Shown piece by piece: positions 1-8,571 of a DNA stretch of 43,054 nucleotides. A program made the position numbers and the translations under genes. The DNA comes from Lachnospiraceae bacterium (GTDB taxonomy: Bacteria > Bacillota > Clostridia > Lachnospirales > Lachnospiraceae). Below the pieces are notes generated by a model. It was not told the origin of the DNA and did no database searches. It worked only from the letters and a program-made list of their open reading frames with translations. The first letter of the stretch is position 1. Every line of letters starts with the position of its first letter. The stretch is from NCBI GenBank assembly GCA_024684085.1, contig JAIKXM010000010.1, positions 1 through 43,054 on the forward strand, given 5' to 3'.

Positions 1-304
1 CTTTTTGGATATTTCATGAGAAGTTAGCCGTATTATACCACTGTACAGCAAAAATGACGCTCACAAATGTGTAAAAATACGAATTTTTAAAGGACCTGTG
101 GAATTAACTATTTCACTGGAATTTACAATTTCAAGTTAGCAATAAGTTGTGCGCTATTAACAGCATTTTGGACACAGTTGTTATACATCCGGTGATAGAT
201 AAATTGCTTTTAGGTGCGGATTATACTATTTAAGTCTTCAAGTAAACAGATTGTGACCTTGGTGATAAAAAAGATAACAGTATTCAAATGGGTGATGATA
301 ATTT
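1..304. other. AT-rich left edge without a recognisable gene
   Basis: No convincing reading frame starts and ends here. The first bases read L-F-G-Y-F-M-R-S-stop on the plus strand (stop at about 25-27), which could be the tail of a gene lying to the left, but eight residues cannot show this. The rest is AT-rich with many stops in all frames and no clear terminator. Together with the fragment at 305 it looks like a decayed accessory stretch. Confidence 0.4.
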
Positions 305-442
305 ATGAAGAATATTGATTTGTTTAAAATCAGAATTATTATTGAAGACAAGGTACTCTTGTTAGCTAAGGATGTCCGGAAGGCATTGGGGTACAGAAGT
401 ATAGAACAGTTGCAAATCAAAAACAATAACTATAGAACCTAG
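305..442 (+). pseudogene. BRO-N / phage antirepressor-like N-terminal fragment
   Basis: A 45-codon frame starting at ATG 305 and ending at TAG 440-442. Residues 20-32 read LAKDVRKALGYRS, which resembles the core of BRO-N and antirepressor N-terminal domains, where a V/A-x-D-V-a-x-x-L-G-Y segment is followed by a helix. BRO-N domains bind DNA in phage and plasmid regulators and normally span about 100 residues. This one stops within the first half and has no following domain, so it is probably a remnant. A second protein with the same kind of fold, DinD-like, sits at 40852. The match is by eye over a short segment; a small intact protein is possible but less likely. Confidence 0.4.
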
Positions 443-545
443 AATTTCAAGAGGGGGGAATTGAAGCACCTAAGACATGTGCGGGAATAGTATGCTTGTG
501 CGCACGCAGAGTTTTAAAATGTAATTAGAGAATGGAGGCTTTATT

Positions 546-800
546 TTGAAGACATTATATGTGTCGGATTTAGAAATACTAATTGCAAATTATTTTGATG
601 TGTCAGTAAGAAGTGTCCTAGATGAATTATTTGCGAATCAGATATTTCTCATAGTTTATGCGTATATAGATGGTGCAGAGAAGTTTTCATTTGTTCCTGA
701 ACTTTGCACAGATGAAATGATGAAATTTATAGATAGTAGAAAAGGGGATATCAGAACAAATATCGTAAATAAATCAGAAGACTTAAAAAATGGCGATTAA
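546..800 (+). CDS. Small protein of unknown function (84 aa)
   Basis: I do not recognise this protein. The frame opens with TTG at 546, preceded at 534-538 by GGAGG with a 7-base spacer, which favours real translation. It is acidic towards the C-terminus, has no obvious membrane segment and no Cys/His metal-site pattern. Residues 1-45 are hydrophobic-rich and could form a compact alpha/beta fold; the tail (about 60-84) is polar. It stands alone between a BRO-N fragment and a PPOX gene, in AT-rich DNA using mostly AAA for Lys and TTT/TTA-type codons, unlike the core genes further right. It may be accessory cargo. No function is proposed. Confidence 0.5.
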   Translation: MKTLYVSDLEILIANYFDVSVRSVLDELFANQIFLIVYAYIDGAEKFSFVPELCTDEMMKFIDSRKGDIRTNIVNKSEDLKNGD

Positions 801-908
801 TACGGGAGATATGCGTTTAACACAGTGGAGTTTTAAGAGTGGCTGACAGAATTGCGCAAAGAAATCCTAAAAGACACACTTGAAAAGATAATATTAAGGA
901 GGTTACGT

Positions 909-1301
909 ATGGAAAGAGTAGAGAAGTTTTTGAAAGATGCAGAGGTGTATTATCTGGCTACTGTTGATGGGGATCGCCCGAGAGTCAGACCGTTCGGGAC
1001 GGCGCATATCTTCGAGGGGAAGTTGTATATCCAGACAGGTAAAGTTAAGGATGTGTCTAAGCAGATTCATGCCAATCCGAATGTAGAGGTATGTGCATTC
1101 AAAAATGGAGAGTGGCTTAGGGTGGCCGGAGAGCTTGTTGAGGATGACAGACTGGAGGCAAAGCAGTCAATGCTCGATGCTTATCCGTCACTTCAGGGTA
1201 TGTACTCGGCTGATGACGGGAATACCGAAGTCTTTTATTTCAAAGATGCTACAGCTACATTCAGTTCATTTGCCAAGGCACCGGAAGTTGTTAAGTTCTG
1301 A
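909..1301 (+). CDS. Pyridoxamine 5'-phosphate oxidase-family (PPOX) FMN-binding protein
   Basis: A 130-residue split-barrel flavoprotein. The N-terminus (MERVEKFLKDAEVYYLATVDGDRPRV and on) carries the usual PPOX start: a short helix, the V/Y-Y-L-A-T strand, then D-G-x-P-R-V-R-P-F. This is followed by the Y-I-Q-T-G-K-x-K-D-V-S-K-Q-I segment that contacts FMN phosphate in the family. The size is typical of small bacterial PPOX proteins, which are cytoplasmic dimers reducing or binding flavin or F420-like cofactors with unknown substrates; this one is not pyridoxine biosynthesis PdxH. I chose ATG 909 because AAGGAGG lies at 896-902 just upstream; the frame is open back to 852, but that extension has no good ribosome site. 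No operon partner is evident. Confidence 0.85.
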   Translation: MERVEKFLKDAEVYYLATVDGDRPRVRPFGTAHIFEGKLYIQTGKVKDVSKQIHANPNVEVCAFKNGEWLRVAGELVEDDRLEAKQSMLDAYPSLQGMYSADDGNTEVFYFKDATATFSSFAKAPEVVKF

Positions 1302-1440
1302 TGATCCGGTGCATGGTGCATTGTGGGGGACTTAATGGAGATTTTTTACTACTTAGAAAATGACATTTATTGAGAATGAGATCTATGATATGATTGAACT
1401 TGATATCCGGTTTGAAGGATACTATCGGATGAGGCTATAG

Positions 1441-2616
1441 TTGTCGGTTGCGCATGTATCAGAGAGAATTATGAGAAGAGGCATAAGAAATAACATAGGC
1501 GCGAACAATGCCAAAGTTAATATTGAATTGTTAAGGATCATCCTAACAGTGGCCATCTGCCTTCATCATTTCCGCAGATATTCGGAGGCACTTCCATACG
1601 GCGGAGGATATCTGGCAGTTGATTATTTCTTCATATTAAGCGGATTCTTCATGGGGAAGTGGTTGGTCAGAAACAGGCCTCTTAGCTGGGATACTGTAGT
1701 GGCATATATGAAGAAGCGATTGGGAAGACTGATCCCGGAATATACCTTCGCATTTTTATCAGCTTTTTGTCTTTATGTGACAGTATTAAACAATAGATTT
1801 GAAGGGAATATTACAGGCTATATAACTGAGGCACTGGCGATACCGTTCTTTCAGAATGCATCAACGCTTAAGGTCAATCCACCGGGATGGTATGTGGGCT
1901 ACCTTATTCTTGCATCTCTTATTGTATTGCTGTTTGGTAAACTGACCGCAATTAAGTCACAGTATCAGCCTTTTGCTTATATTGCTCTGGCTTTCACATG
2001 TTTGACGCTACTTTGGTTCTCATGTGGTCATCTATGTATATTTCCCAATGAGCAGACGATTCTGGATATAGCTACTTTGATCCGGTCTTTAGCGGGATTA
2101 AGTCTCGGAGTAGGGATATATGAGTTGCTTGGCCTTAAGCAGTATGACACTGATGTCATTAATTGCTCTTCGGAAAGCAACGGTGAGAAGTCTGATAACG
2201 GCAGTATCAGTCGCGTCGACAGATATCAGAAAAATGCAGTAATCGTCGCTGTATTTGCCCTTATTATTGTTACTTCCTATTGTCTGTTCTGGTACAACGG
2301 GTTCTCGAGGTTTGATTATGCGGTTGTGATATTGGCGACAATACTTTTGATCCTAATGGAATATGCCGGAGATATCATCCCCGGGAAGAGGCTTAAGGCG
2401 CTCATATTCAGGATATCATCGCTTTCGTACAGCATATATCTCTATCATTATTTAGTTGCATTTGTTTTCGATAAGTATCGACTGATGGAAGGATATGATT
2501 GGAAGATCGTGTCTATAGCATACCTTGGATGTGTATTTGCAGTATCGATTCTGTTGCATGCGATCTATATGCTGTTGTGGCAATGCGTGAAGATATGGGT
2601 GAAGCATAATGAGTAA
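1441..2616 (+). CDS. Acyltransferase 3 family integral membrane protein
   Basis: A 391-residue polytopic membrane protein of the acyltransferase-3 (OafA/NodX-like) family, which O-acylates cell-surface sugars, peptidoglycan or lipids at the membrane. Visible features are the first membrane helix with the E-L-L-R-x(9)-H-H-F motif (the family's Arg and catalytic His), the following Y-L-A-V-D-Y-F-F-I-L-S-G-F-F segment typical of the family, a basic cytoplasmic loop (K-K-R-L-G-R-L-I-P) and about ten hydrophobic helices. A polar loop near residues 235-265 divides the protein. The TTG start at 1441 follows GATGAGG with a 6-base spacer; an ATG at 1471 is an alternative. The stop overlaps the next gene by 8 bases (ATGAGTAA), so the two are co-transcribed, although the products have no obvious common task. 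The acyl acceptor is unknown. Confidence 0.85.
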   Translation: MSVAHVSERIMRRGIRNNIGANNAKVNIELLRIILTVAICLHHFRRYSEALPYGGGYLAVDYFFILSGFFMGKWLVRNRPLSWDTVVAYMKKRLGRLIPEYTFAFLSAFCLYVTVLNNRFEGNITGYITEALAIPFFQNASTLKVNPPGWYVGYLILASLIVLLFGKLTAIKSQYQPFAYIALAFTCLTLLWFSCGHLCIFPNEQTILDIATLIRSLAGLSLGVGIYELLGLKQYDTDVINCSSESNGEKSDNGSISRVDRYQKNAVIVAVFALIIVTSYCLFWYNGFSRFDYAVVILATILLILMEYAGDIIPGKRLKALIFRISSLSYSIYLYHYLVAFVFDKYRLMEGYDWKIVSIAYLGCVFAVSILLHAIYMLLWQCVKIWVKHNE

Positions 2617-3637
2617 TGACAACTTGCGAAAGGGCGAACTGTCTCTCGCTCCTATGGAGGAGATAACAGGCTATGTGTTTAGGCGGGTGTTAGACAGACA
2701 TTTCGGACATGTGGACAAGTACTATACGCCTTTCATAGCTACAAGTCAGAACATTAAGTTAAAAACAAGGGCACTCAGGGAGCTCCTTCCCGAGAATAAT
2801 GAAGGTATCCGGGTGATCCCTCAGGTGCTTTCCAATAATTACGAAGATTTTAATCGTTTGGTGAATAGGATAGCAGAATATGGCTATGATGAGGTCAATA
2901 TCAATTTTGGCTGTCCGTCTTCTACCGTTGTAAGCAAGTGCAAAGGCAGCGGTATATTCAAAGCTCCTGATATACTCAGGACTTTCATGGATGGGATATT
3001 CAACGGAGATAATAACATATTTATAAGACATCCTGATTTCAGATATTCGATCAAGACAAGAGTCGGATTCGATGATACAGACGATTTCTATGAGTTTATG
3101 GATATTATCAATGCTTATCCGATAAGCGAGTTGATAGTACATCCGAGGATAAGAGAGGATTACTATACCGGGGTGTTAAGACTTGATATGTTCGAATATG
3201 CGCTTAAGGTAAGTAAGTGCAGAGTCATATATAATGGTGATATAAGGACTATTGAAGATTATAGGCGTTGTATATCATTAGGAAATAGCAGTATCAATAG
3301 TTGTGTAGATGATAGTAGCAATCCCGGTGTTCGTGAAGTGGCCGGTGTGATGATAGGGCGGGGAGCGATCTGCGAGCCGGGTATTTTTAGAGAGATACGA
3401 ACAGGTAAGAAGATGAGCGCCGGGGAGTATAAGAGCTTCCTTGATGATCTGTATGAGACATATAAGGCGGAATACAGTATTGATAATGCACTGTTTAAGA
3501 TGAAAGAGATCTGGGGATATGTTACTGCGTCCATGGATGACAAGGAAGTTGCGAGGAAGATACAGAAGGAGATATCAAAGGCGACAAATGAACCTAATTA
3601 TAAGTCCGCTGTCAGGGAGGCCTTCGCAAATAAATAA
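2609..3637 (+). CDS. dus: tRNA-dihydrouridine synthase family protein
   Basis: A flavin-dependent enzyme of 342 residues that reduces uridines in tRNA D-loops. It opens with the family's L-A-P-M-E-x-I-T-x-x-x-F-R strand of the FMN TIM barrel. The catalytic Cys is C102 in V-N-I-N-F-G-C-P-S; K149 and R151 in I-K-T-R-V-G, H178-P-R180, the N-G-D-I segment and the M-I-G-R-G-A phosphate loop are all present. The C-terminal 90 residues are helical, as in Dus tRNA-recognition domains. It resembles the DusB/Dus3 group broadly, but the second half is divergent (H-P-R in place of the more usual H-x-R-T), so I do not assign a subtype. The start ATG overlaps the acyltransferase stop. A tRNA gene follows 48 bases downstream. 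Confidence 0.9.
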   Translation: MSNDNLRKGELSLAPMEEITGYVFRRVLDRHFGHVDKYYTPFIATSQNIKLKTRALRELLPENNEGIRVIPQVLSNNYEDFNRLVNRIAEYGYDEVNINFGCPSSTVVSKCKGSGIFKAPDILRTFMDGIFNGDNNIFIRHPDFRYSIKTRVGFDDTDDFYEFMDIINAYPISELIVHPRIREDYYTGVLRLDMFEYALKVSKCRVIYNGDIRTIEDYRRCISLGNSSINSCVDDSSNPGVREVAGVMIGRGAICEPGIFREIRTGKKMSAGEYKSFLDDLYETYKAEYSIDNALFKMKEIWGYVTASMDDKEVARKIQKEISKATNEPNYKSAVREAFANK

Positions 3638-3642
3638 ACCAT

Positions 3643-3671
3643 TTGACATAAATGAGGGTACATGATAAGAT
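3643..3671 (+). promoter_or_regulatory. Sigma-70 promoter of tRNA-Thr
   Basis: A perfect TTGACA (3643-3648) is separated by 17 bases from TAAGAT (3666-3671), and the tRNA starts 14 bases after the -10 box. This fits a strong vegetative promoter driving the tRNA gene. Confidence 0.8.
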
Positions 3672-3685
3672 AATTTTCGGTGATT

Positions 3686-3758
3686 GCTGATATAGCTCAG
3701 TCGGTAGAGCGTCGCATTGGTAGTGCGGAGGTCACGGGTCCGATTCCCGTTATCAGCT
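3686..3758 (+). tRNA. tRNA-Thr (anticodon GGT)
   Basis: A 73-nt cloverleaf folds by hand. The acceptor GCTGATA pairs with TATCAGC (3751-3757), discriminator T. The D-arm is GCTC/GAGC. The anticodon stem TCGCA/TGCGG has loop TTGGTAG, giving anticodon GGT, which reads ACC/ACT threonine codons. The T-arm is ACGGG/CCCGT around TCCGATT. CCA is not encoded. The gene has its own promoter and terminator. Confidence 0.93.
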
Positions 3759-3760
3759 TG

Positions 3761-3788
3761 AGGATAGTGATGATGCTATCCTTTTTTT
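3761..3788 (+). terminator. Rho-independent terminator after tRNA-Thr
   Basis: AGGATAG (3761-3767) and CTATCCT (3776-3782) form a 7-bp stem with an 8-base loop, running straight into seven T residues. Confidence 0.85.
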
Positions 3789-3837
3789 ATGTAATTGGAA
3801 ATGGTAACAGATTTTCAAAGGGAAAAAGGAGGAGTTT

Positions 3838-4617
3838 ATGGTAATAGCTGAAAACCTTGTTAAGGAATTCATCAAAACCGAAAAAGAAGGCAGGAAGACT
3901 GTTAAGACCAAGTTCAGAGCGGTCAATGGTATATCGCTGACAGCCCTTGAGGGGAAGACGATCGGTATACTTGGACCTAACGGTGCCGGAAAGACAACTT
4001 TGCTCAGGATGATCGCTACAATGATGGAGCCCACGGAGGGACGTGTCATACATACGGATGAGAACGGACAGCCCATAGATGATATCGTCAAGATAAAGAG
4101 CAATATGGGATATATGTCCAATAATACCAAATTGTATGAGAAGTTTACCGTCAGAGAAATGCTTACTCTTATGGGTGAGATATATGGGTTTACTGATGAT
4201 TATACACAGGAGAGGATAGATGTAATCGTAAAAAGGTTGAATCTTAGTGAATTCATTGATAACAGGATCAAGTCATTGTCCACCGGACAGACTCAGAGGG
4301 TATCTATTGCAAGATGTCTGTTCGCAGATCCCGGTCTCTATATTCTTGATGAGCCTACTCTGGGATTGGATATCATGTCTGCTGCCGCGATAGTCGATTT
4401 TATGGAAGAGGAGAAGGCTGCCGGTAAGACTATTATTTATTCAACCCATTACCTTGAAGAGGCTGAGAGACTGTGTGATAAGGTTGTTCTTATCAACAGG
4501 GGAAGGGTCATTGCCGAGGATTCACCGGCAGGGCTCTGCGCTGCAACCGGTAGAGATACGCTTAGGACTGCTTTTCTTAAGTGTATAGAAGACGATGAAA
4601 TGAAAGACAGGGAATAA
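3838..4617 (+). CDS. natA: ABC transporter ATP-binding protein (NatA-like)
   Basis: A 259-residue ATPase of an ABC-2 type exporter. It shows Walker A GPNGAGKT at 46-53, a Q-loop region near M-G-Y-M-S-N-N-T, the signature L-S-T-G-Q-T-Q-R-V, Walker B L-Y-I-L-D-E-P-T and the H-loop S-T-H-Y-L-E-E-A. The N-terminal insert (E-K-E-G-R-K-T-V-K-T-K-F-R-A-V-N-G-I) matches the NatA group, whose complexes export sodium or drugs. The start follows AAAGGAGGAG. The permease gene begins 10 bases downstream, so the two form an operon. The permease carries a protease-like domain, so the substrate could be a peptide rather than Na+; the natA name is by similarity only. Confidence 0.88.
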   Translation: MVIAENLVKEFIKTEKEGRKTVKTKFRAVNGISLTALEGKTIGILGPNGAGKTTLLRMIATMMEPTEGRVIHTDENGQPIDDIVKIKSNMGYMSNNTKLYEKFTVREMLTLMGEIYGFTDDYTQERIDVIVKRLNLSEFIDNRIKSLSTGQTQRVSIARCLFADPGLYILDEPTLGLDIMSAAAIVDFMEEEKAAGKTIIYSTHYLEEAERLCDKVVLINRGRVIAEDSPAGLCAATGRDTLRTAFLKCIEDDEMKDRE

Positions 4618-4627
4618 GGGGAAAAAG

Positions 4628-6733
4628 ATGAATTTCGATAAGATTAAGATCATATATAAAAAAGAGATACGCGAGCTTATTCGTGATAAGAAGATGATGT
4701 TCATGATGTTCGCGCTGCCGTTACTGATATATCCGTTATTGATCATATTGGTAGCTTCGATAGTAATATCTTTTATGACAAGCTTCGAGAGCAAGGAATA
4801 CCGGGTGGCATTGTCTGACAATATCACGGATGAGCGGATGATCGAAGCCATATTCGCAGATGCAGCGGAAGCAGGTCCTGATGATGAAACTGTTGTTTTA
4901 TCAGAGAACGCACTTGTCCGCAACGGATCGGACGAGGCAGGCGCAGATGCCGATGCTGAGAGTGATGCAGGATCATATTTTTTTACAAGAGTTAATATCA
5001 GTTCGGATTATGAGACTGCCATAGCTGATTCTAAGATCAACGTCTATATCTCTTATGATGAGATGAATGACGAATATTCTGTTTATTACAATGATTCTGA
5101 TTCTGATTCCGATCATGCGGCAGATTATATCAGTGAGAGGCTGAATGGTTATAAGACTACACTTATCCATGAGAGATTTGATGCGGCAGGGATCGATTAC
5201 GATGCTTATAATAATCCTATAACTTACAGGATGGTGGACCTTGCTTCGGGTGAAGAGTCCGTGGGTAATATCCTTGGAATGATCGTTCCTTTGCTCCTCA
5301 TGATGGGAGTTATGTTGGGTACAATGAATGCTGCTGCAGATGTCACTACCGGTGAAAAAGAGCGAGGCACTCAGGAGACTCTTATGACCTTCCCTTTGTC
5401 CGGGCGCGAGCTGTTATTCGGTAAGTTCCTGGCTGTGGCTACCTGCGGTATTGTCTCGGCTCTGTTGTACCTGATATCTGTCGGTATCCTGGGCGGATTC
5501 ATGTATGTGGTGCTTGAGCAGGCCGGTAACGCATCTGTCAGCATCTCCAGCTTCCTGCCGTCTATAATCGTCACGGTTATTACCGTAATGATCTATTCAC
5601 TCTTTTTAAGTGCTGTACTTATGTGCGTGTGCAGTTTCGCTAAGAGCAACAAGGAAGCGAGCAGTTATTTATCGCCTATCATGACGGTCACAATGCTCGT
5701 GTCTTATGCGGGATATCTTGATATAGGGCTGAACCTCAAGCTGTCGATCGTACCGGTACTTAATATTGTATTATTGATCAAGAGTGTCATGACCTTTGAG
5801 TATGATGTCGCTTCGATAGTACTTGTATTATTATCCAATGCCTTATATGCAGTTGTGGCTATCATGATCCTTGGAAAGATGTATACCAGTGAGAGGGTAC
5901 TCTTCGGTGAGTCCGGTGGTTCCCTGCTTGAGCGCAATTCCAAGAGAGAGAAGAACAGCACTCCTTCATATGGAGACGGAATACTGGTATTGTTGATATC
6001 ACTTGTGTTGTATGTGTATGTCGGTACTTTGCTCCAGCTCAAGATGCCCATTATGGGACTCGGAGCTATTCAGCTTATATTCGTAGCTGTTGTGATATTT
6101 GCTGTCTGGTATGGTAAGGTGGATCATGTACATACATTATCATTGCGTAAGGTAAGTATCCCGAGATTGATCGGTAGTCTTATGACCGGAATGGGAGCTT
6201 ATATAATAGGTAATCTCCTGTTGATACCTGCTCAGATGATCTTCTCGGAAAGTGCTTTCAAGTATGGTAATTCTGTTACCAACATAATGAGTGATCAGAG
6301 CTTCCTGGTATGTCTGCTTGTGATCGCAGTTTCTCCTGCCATCGGTGAAGAATTATTATTCAGAGGATATCTGCTTGGCTCTCTGAAGAATAAGATCAAG
6401 CCGGTCTGGGTTATACTTATTACAGCAGTCATATTCGGCGCTTACCATATGAATATTGTACAGGGCATATATGCCTTTGTTCTGGGCTGTATACTTGGAA
6501 TAGTCATTTATCTTACGGGAAGTATATTCTGTACAATGCTTATGCACTTTGCATGTAATGCCATAAGTGTATGTGTGAGTTTCTATCCGGATACAATGCT
6601 TAAGATAATGCCTATGTTCTCGGATGATGCCACAGGCGGTACATATGCATTGTTCGCGATAATCGGCCTGGTATTTTTGGCAGTGGGTTTTGCGCTGCTC
6701 GGAGTATTCTCTAAGAAAAAGCTATCGGCTTAA
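4628..6733 (+). CDS. natB: ABC-2 permease fused to a CPBP (CAAX/bacteriocin-processing-like) membrane protease
   Basis: A 701-residue protein with two membrane modules. Residues 1-430 form a NatB-like ABC-2 permease: a first helix, an acidic extracytoplasmic loop rich in Asp/Ser/Ala (about 60-190), then membrane helices containing the diagnostic A-T-T-G-E-K-E-R-G-T-Q-E-T-L segment. Residues 450-701 form a CPBP domain with all three motifs: EExxxR (E574, E575, R579), the F-x-x-x-H motif with H607, and HxxxN (H640, N644). CPBP enzymes are glutamate intramembrane proteases related to Rce1. Co-transcribed with the ATPase, this suggests an exporter whose permease can also cleave a substrate or regulator in the membrane. 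NatB-CPBP fusions are known in Clostridia, so the architecture is not unique. The substrate is unknown. Confidence 0.88.
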   Translation: MNFDKIKIIYKKEIRELIRDKKMMFMMFALPLLIYPLLIILVASIVISFMTSFESKEYRVALSDNITDERMIEAIFADAAEAGPDDETVVLSENALVRNGSDEAGADADAESDAGSYFFTRVNISSDYETAIADSKINVYISYDEMNDEYSVYYNDSDSDSDHAADYISERLNGYKTTLIHERFDAAGIDYDAYNNPITYRMVDLASGEESVGNILGMIVPLLLMMGVMLGTMNAAADVTTGEKERGTQETLMTFPLSGRELLFGKFLAVATCGIVSALLYLISVGILGGFMYVVLEQAGNASVSISSFLPSIIVTVITVMIYSLFLSAVLMCVCSFAKSNKEASSYLSPIMTVTMLVSYAGYLDIGLNLKLSIVPVLNIVLLIKSVMTFEYDVASIVLVLLSNALYAVVAIMILGKMYTSERVLFGESGGSLLERNSKREKNSTPSYGDGILVLLISLVLYVYVGTLLQLKMPIMGLGAIQLIFVAVVIFAVWYGKVDHVHTLSLRKVSIPRLIGSLMTGMGAYIIGNLLLIPAQMIFSESAFKYGNSVTNIMSDQSFLVCLLVIAVSPAIGEELLFRGYLLGSLKNKIKPVWVILITAVIFGAYHMNIVQGIYAFVLGCILGIVIYLTGSIFCTMLMHFACNAISVCVSFYPDTMLKIMPMFSDDATGGTYALFAIIGLVFLAVGFALLGVFSKKKLSA

Positions 6734-6792
6734 GCCGTACTTCCGGTGTGTCCGCCGGAGCGAACTTCCCGGTGGATCCTTAGGAAAAGTGA

Positions 6793-8289
6793 TCAGTCTG
6801 TGATCACGATATATGAAGGCTCGTTGCCTTCTGTCAGAGATGTCTTAGGGACGGAGAGGATATAATCTTTTCCGTCCTTTATTATATTCTGCCCCCTGTA
6901 TAGCATGCATTCACCACGCTCATTACAAACAGTGTATTGTTCATTTGAGGTTATATCCTCTCTGAGGTCGACCGTATGAAGATGTAAATACTGTGTTGAG
7001 CATGGATCGAAGGGCATACGGAATGCATTATCGGTATGGATGTTTGTCGAGCGGTAATTCATACAAGTAATGGTTTGCTCAATCACAGACTTGTTCGCAT
7101 TGATATTGCCTGATTGAAACAGACTATATCCGATCAATGGGATCAGAAGGACGAAGACCATCCGTCCCATTGTCTTGGTCACATCTTTGACACAGATTAT
7201 CTTCTGCGGCTTGTCTTCACGACTGAGCAGTAACAGTATCAGCACGAGCGCGCTTGAGAGCAGTACATAGCGGATATCATCTGTATCTCCGTAGCTTATA
7301 TAACCCTGAACAGCAATGATCGCGATCAGAGATTCGAATACCAGCTTAAGATGATATAACAATTCTTTTCGATGGTAAGCCCAATGAGTATTCCTGACTC
7401 TACGCAGATCCTCTATTATCTCATCCATCCTTTGATAACGCATGTTAGGATCGGGTTCACAGCACCTTGAGATCAGCCGGCATATCCATCGGTTGGCATT
7501 ATGTACTACGGATTCCGGTCGCAGGTGTCCTGTCCTGTCACGATATTCGACGGTAGTCCCTGTAACGGCATAATACATCGTCATACCGAGGGCATATATA
7601 TCGCTTCTCACATCCACAGTCGAGGCTGTTTTCTGCTCGGGAGCGGCGAATGCGGGAGTACCGCTGATACGCTGGCCGTCTTCATCACAGAAATACGTGC
7701 TTCCAAAATCAATTATCACAGCTTTTCCCTCGGGCGTAATAATGATATTATCAGGCTTGCAGTCCAGATAAAGGATGGCCGGAGTCATGTTATGAAGCGC
7801 TTTTAGCCCCTCCGCAATCTGAATGAAGATGGTCTTGAGTTCATCCATACTGCGACTCCCGTTCTTCAGATATTGCGTTAGCGTCTCGCCCTCAATATAA
7901 TCCATCACGAACAGAGTGTGCCCACCATAGGTGATTATATCCGTTATCCTCGGAAAAAACGGGCAACTCAGTTTCTTGAATACCTCCCACTCATTCTGAT
8001 ACAGTTCCCGAACACTCTTGATAAGCCATATTTTGTCAAGCTTAAGATCCCGAGCAAGATATATGCTTCCGTTACCTGAGGTCTTGATCTCACTTTCCAG
8101 CAGGTATCGTCCATCGATCACTAAGCCTGCGGCGAGATCTGATGCGGGATCAGGTTGAATATCTGATGACGTATGTGTCACTGAATCTGATCTGTTATAC
8201 GATACTCTATGATGTGTAAGAGGATTATTGTTCGGCATTATATGCGAACGGTATATGAAATTATTGATCTTTTTTTCAAACTCTTGCAA
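6793..8289 (-). CDS. Hanks-type Ser/Thr protein kinase with membrane segments
   Basis: A 498-residue kinase. After a polar N-terminus (about 55 aa), the glycine-rich loop reads T-S-G-N-G-S-I-Y-L-A. The invariant Lys is K91. The catalytic loop is Y-L-D-C-K-P-D-N with D176, K178 and N181 (Y-L-D replaces H-R-D). The DFG motif is D194-G196, and the activation segment ends S-G-T-P-A-F-A-A-P-E. These residues predict an active enzyme. About three hydrophobic helices (roughly 310-330, 335-355, 372-392) follow, and an approximately 100-residue C-terminal domain probably lies outside the cell; it lacks PASTA repeats, unlike PrkC. The TTG start at 8289 has GAGGTGA closely upstream; an ATG 17 codons later is an alternative. 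A PP2C phosphatase lies upstream on the same strand, a frequent kinase-phosphatase pairing. Confidence 0.85.
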   Translation of the reverse strand: MQEFEKKINNFIYRSHIMPNNNPLTHHRVSYNRSDSVTHTSSDIQPDPASDLAAGLVIDGRYLLESEIKTSGNGSIYLARDLKLDKIWLIKSVRELYQNEWEVFKKLSCPFFPRITDIITYGGHTLFVMDYIEGETLTQYLKNGSRSMDELKTIFIQIAEGLKALHNMTPAILYLDCKPDNIIITPEGKAVIIDFGSTYFCDEDGQRISGTPAFAAPEQKTASTVDVRSDIYALGMTMYYAVTGTTVEYRDRTGHLRPESVVHNANRWICRLISRCCEPDPNMRYQRMDEIIEDLRRVRNTHWAYHRKELLYHLKLVFESLIAIIAVQGYISYGDTDDIRYVLLSSALVLILLLLSREDKPQKIICVKDVTKTMGRMVFVLLIPLIGYSLFQSGNINANKSVIEQTITCMNYRSTNIHTDNAFRMPFDPCSTQYLHLHTVDLREDITSNEQYTVCNERGECMLYRGQNIIKDGKDYILSVPKTSLTEGNEPSYIVITD

Positions 8290-8443
8290 AAAATCACCTC
8301 GTTGATCACTGATAGTATGAATATCATTAAGAAAAAAATGAATATGTTATCCGTAGATTATTAGCCATGAACTGATATACGGTTGGTCGATATCTTTTCT
8401 TGGCCTGTGTTTATCTTGAAATTCTGATAAGTATAGACGGCCG

Positions 8444-8571
8444 GTTATCTGAAACCGTGATCGGTATATATGATCTGTTATATTGAAACCGTGATCGGTA
8501 TATATGATCTGTTATATTGAAACCGTGATCAGTATAGAAGATTTGTTATCTTTAGAACCGTGTTTGTAATA
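8444..8571. repeat. 34-bp tandem repeat, about 3.8 copies
   Basis: Units run 8444-8476 (33 bp), 8477-8510, 8511-8544 and a decayed copy from 8545. The core GAAACCGTGATCGGTATATA is identical in units 1 and 2 and diverges in units 3 and 4. The array begins inside the 3' end of the PP2C gene and runs into the gap before the kinase gene. There are no unique spacers, so it is not a CRISPR array. Duplication during replication slippage at the gene end is the simplest origin. Confidence 0.85.

Noticed and set aside
1335..1440. Two tiny frames (12 and 26 codons) before the acyltransferase gene
   Set aside because: They are too short, have no family resemblance and at best weak ribosome sites; a leader peptide cannot be supported.
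3259..3543. Minus-strand frame opposite the dihydrouridine synthase gene
   Set aside because: It is fully inside a well-supported gene and has no start signals or motifs.
6734..6792. Terminator between convergent permease and kinase genes
   Set aside because: Only a 5-bp TCCGG/CCGGA pairing and no T-run on either strand, so I do not call it.
8444..8571. CRISPR array
   Set aside because: The units are directly adjacent with no unique spacers, only about four exist, and no cas gene is near.
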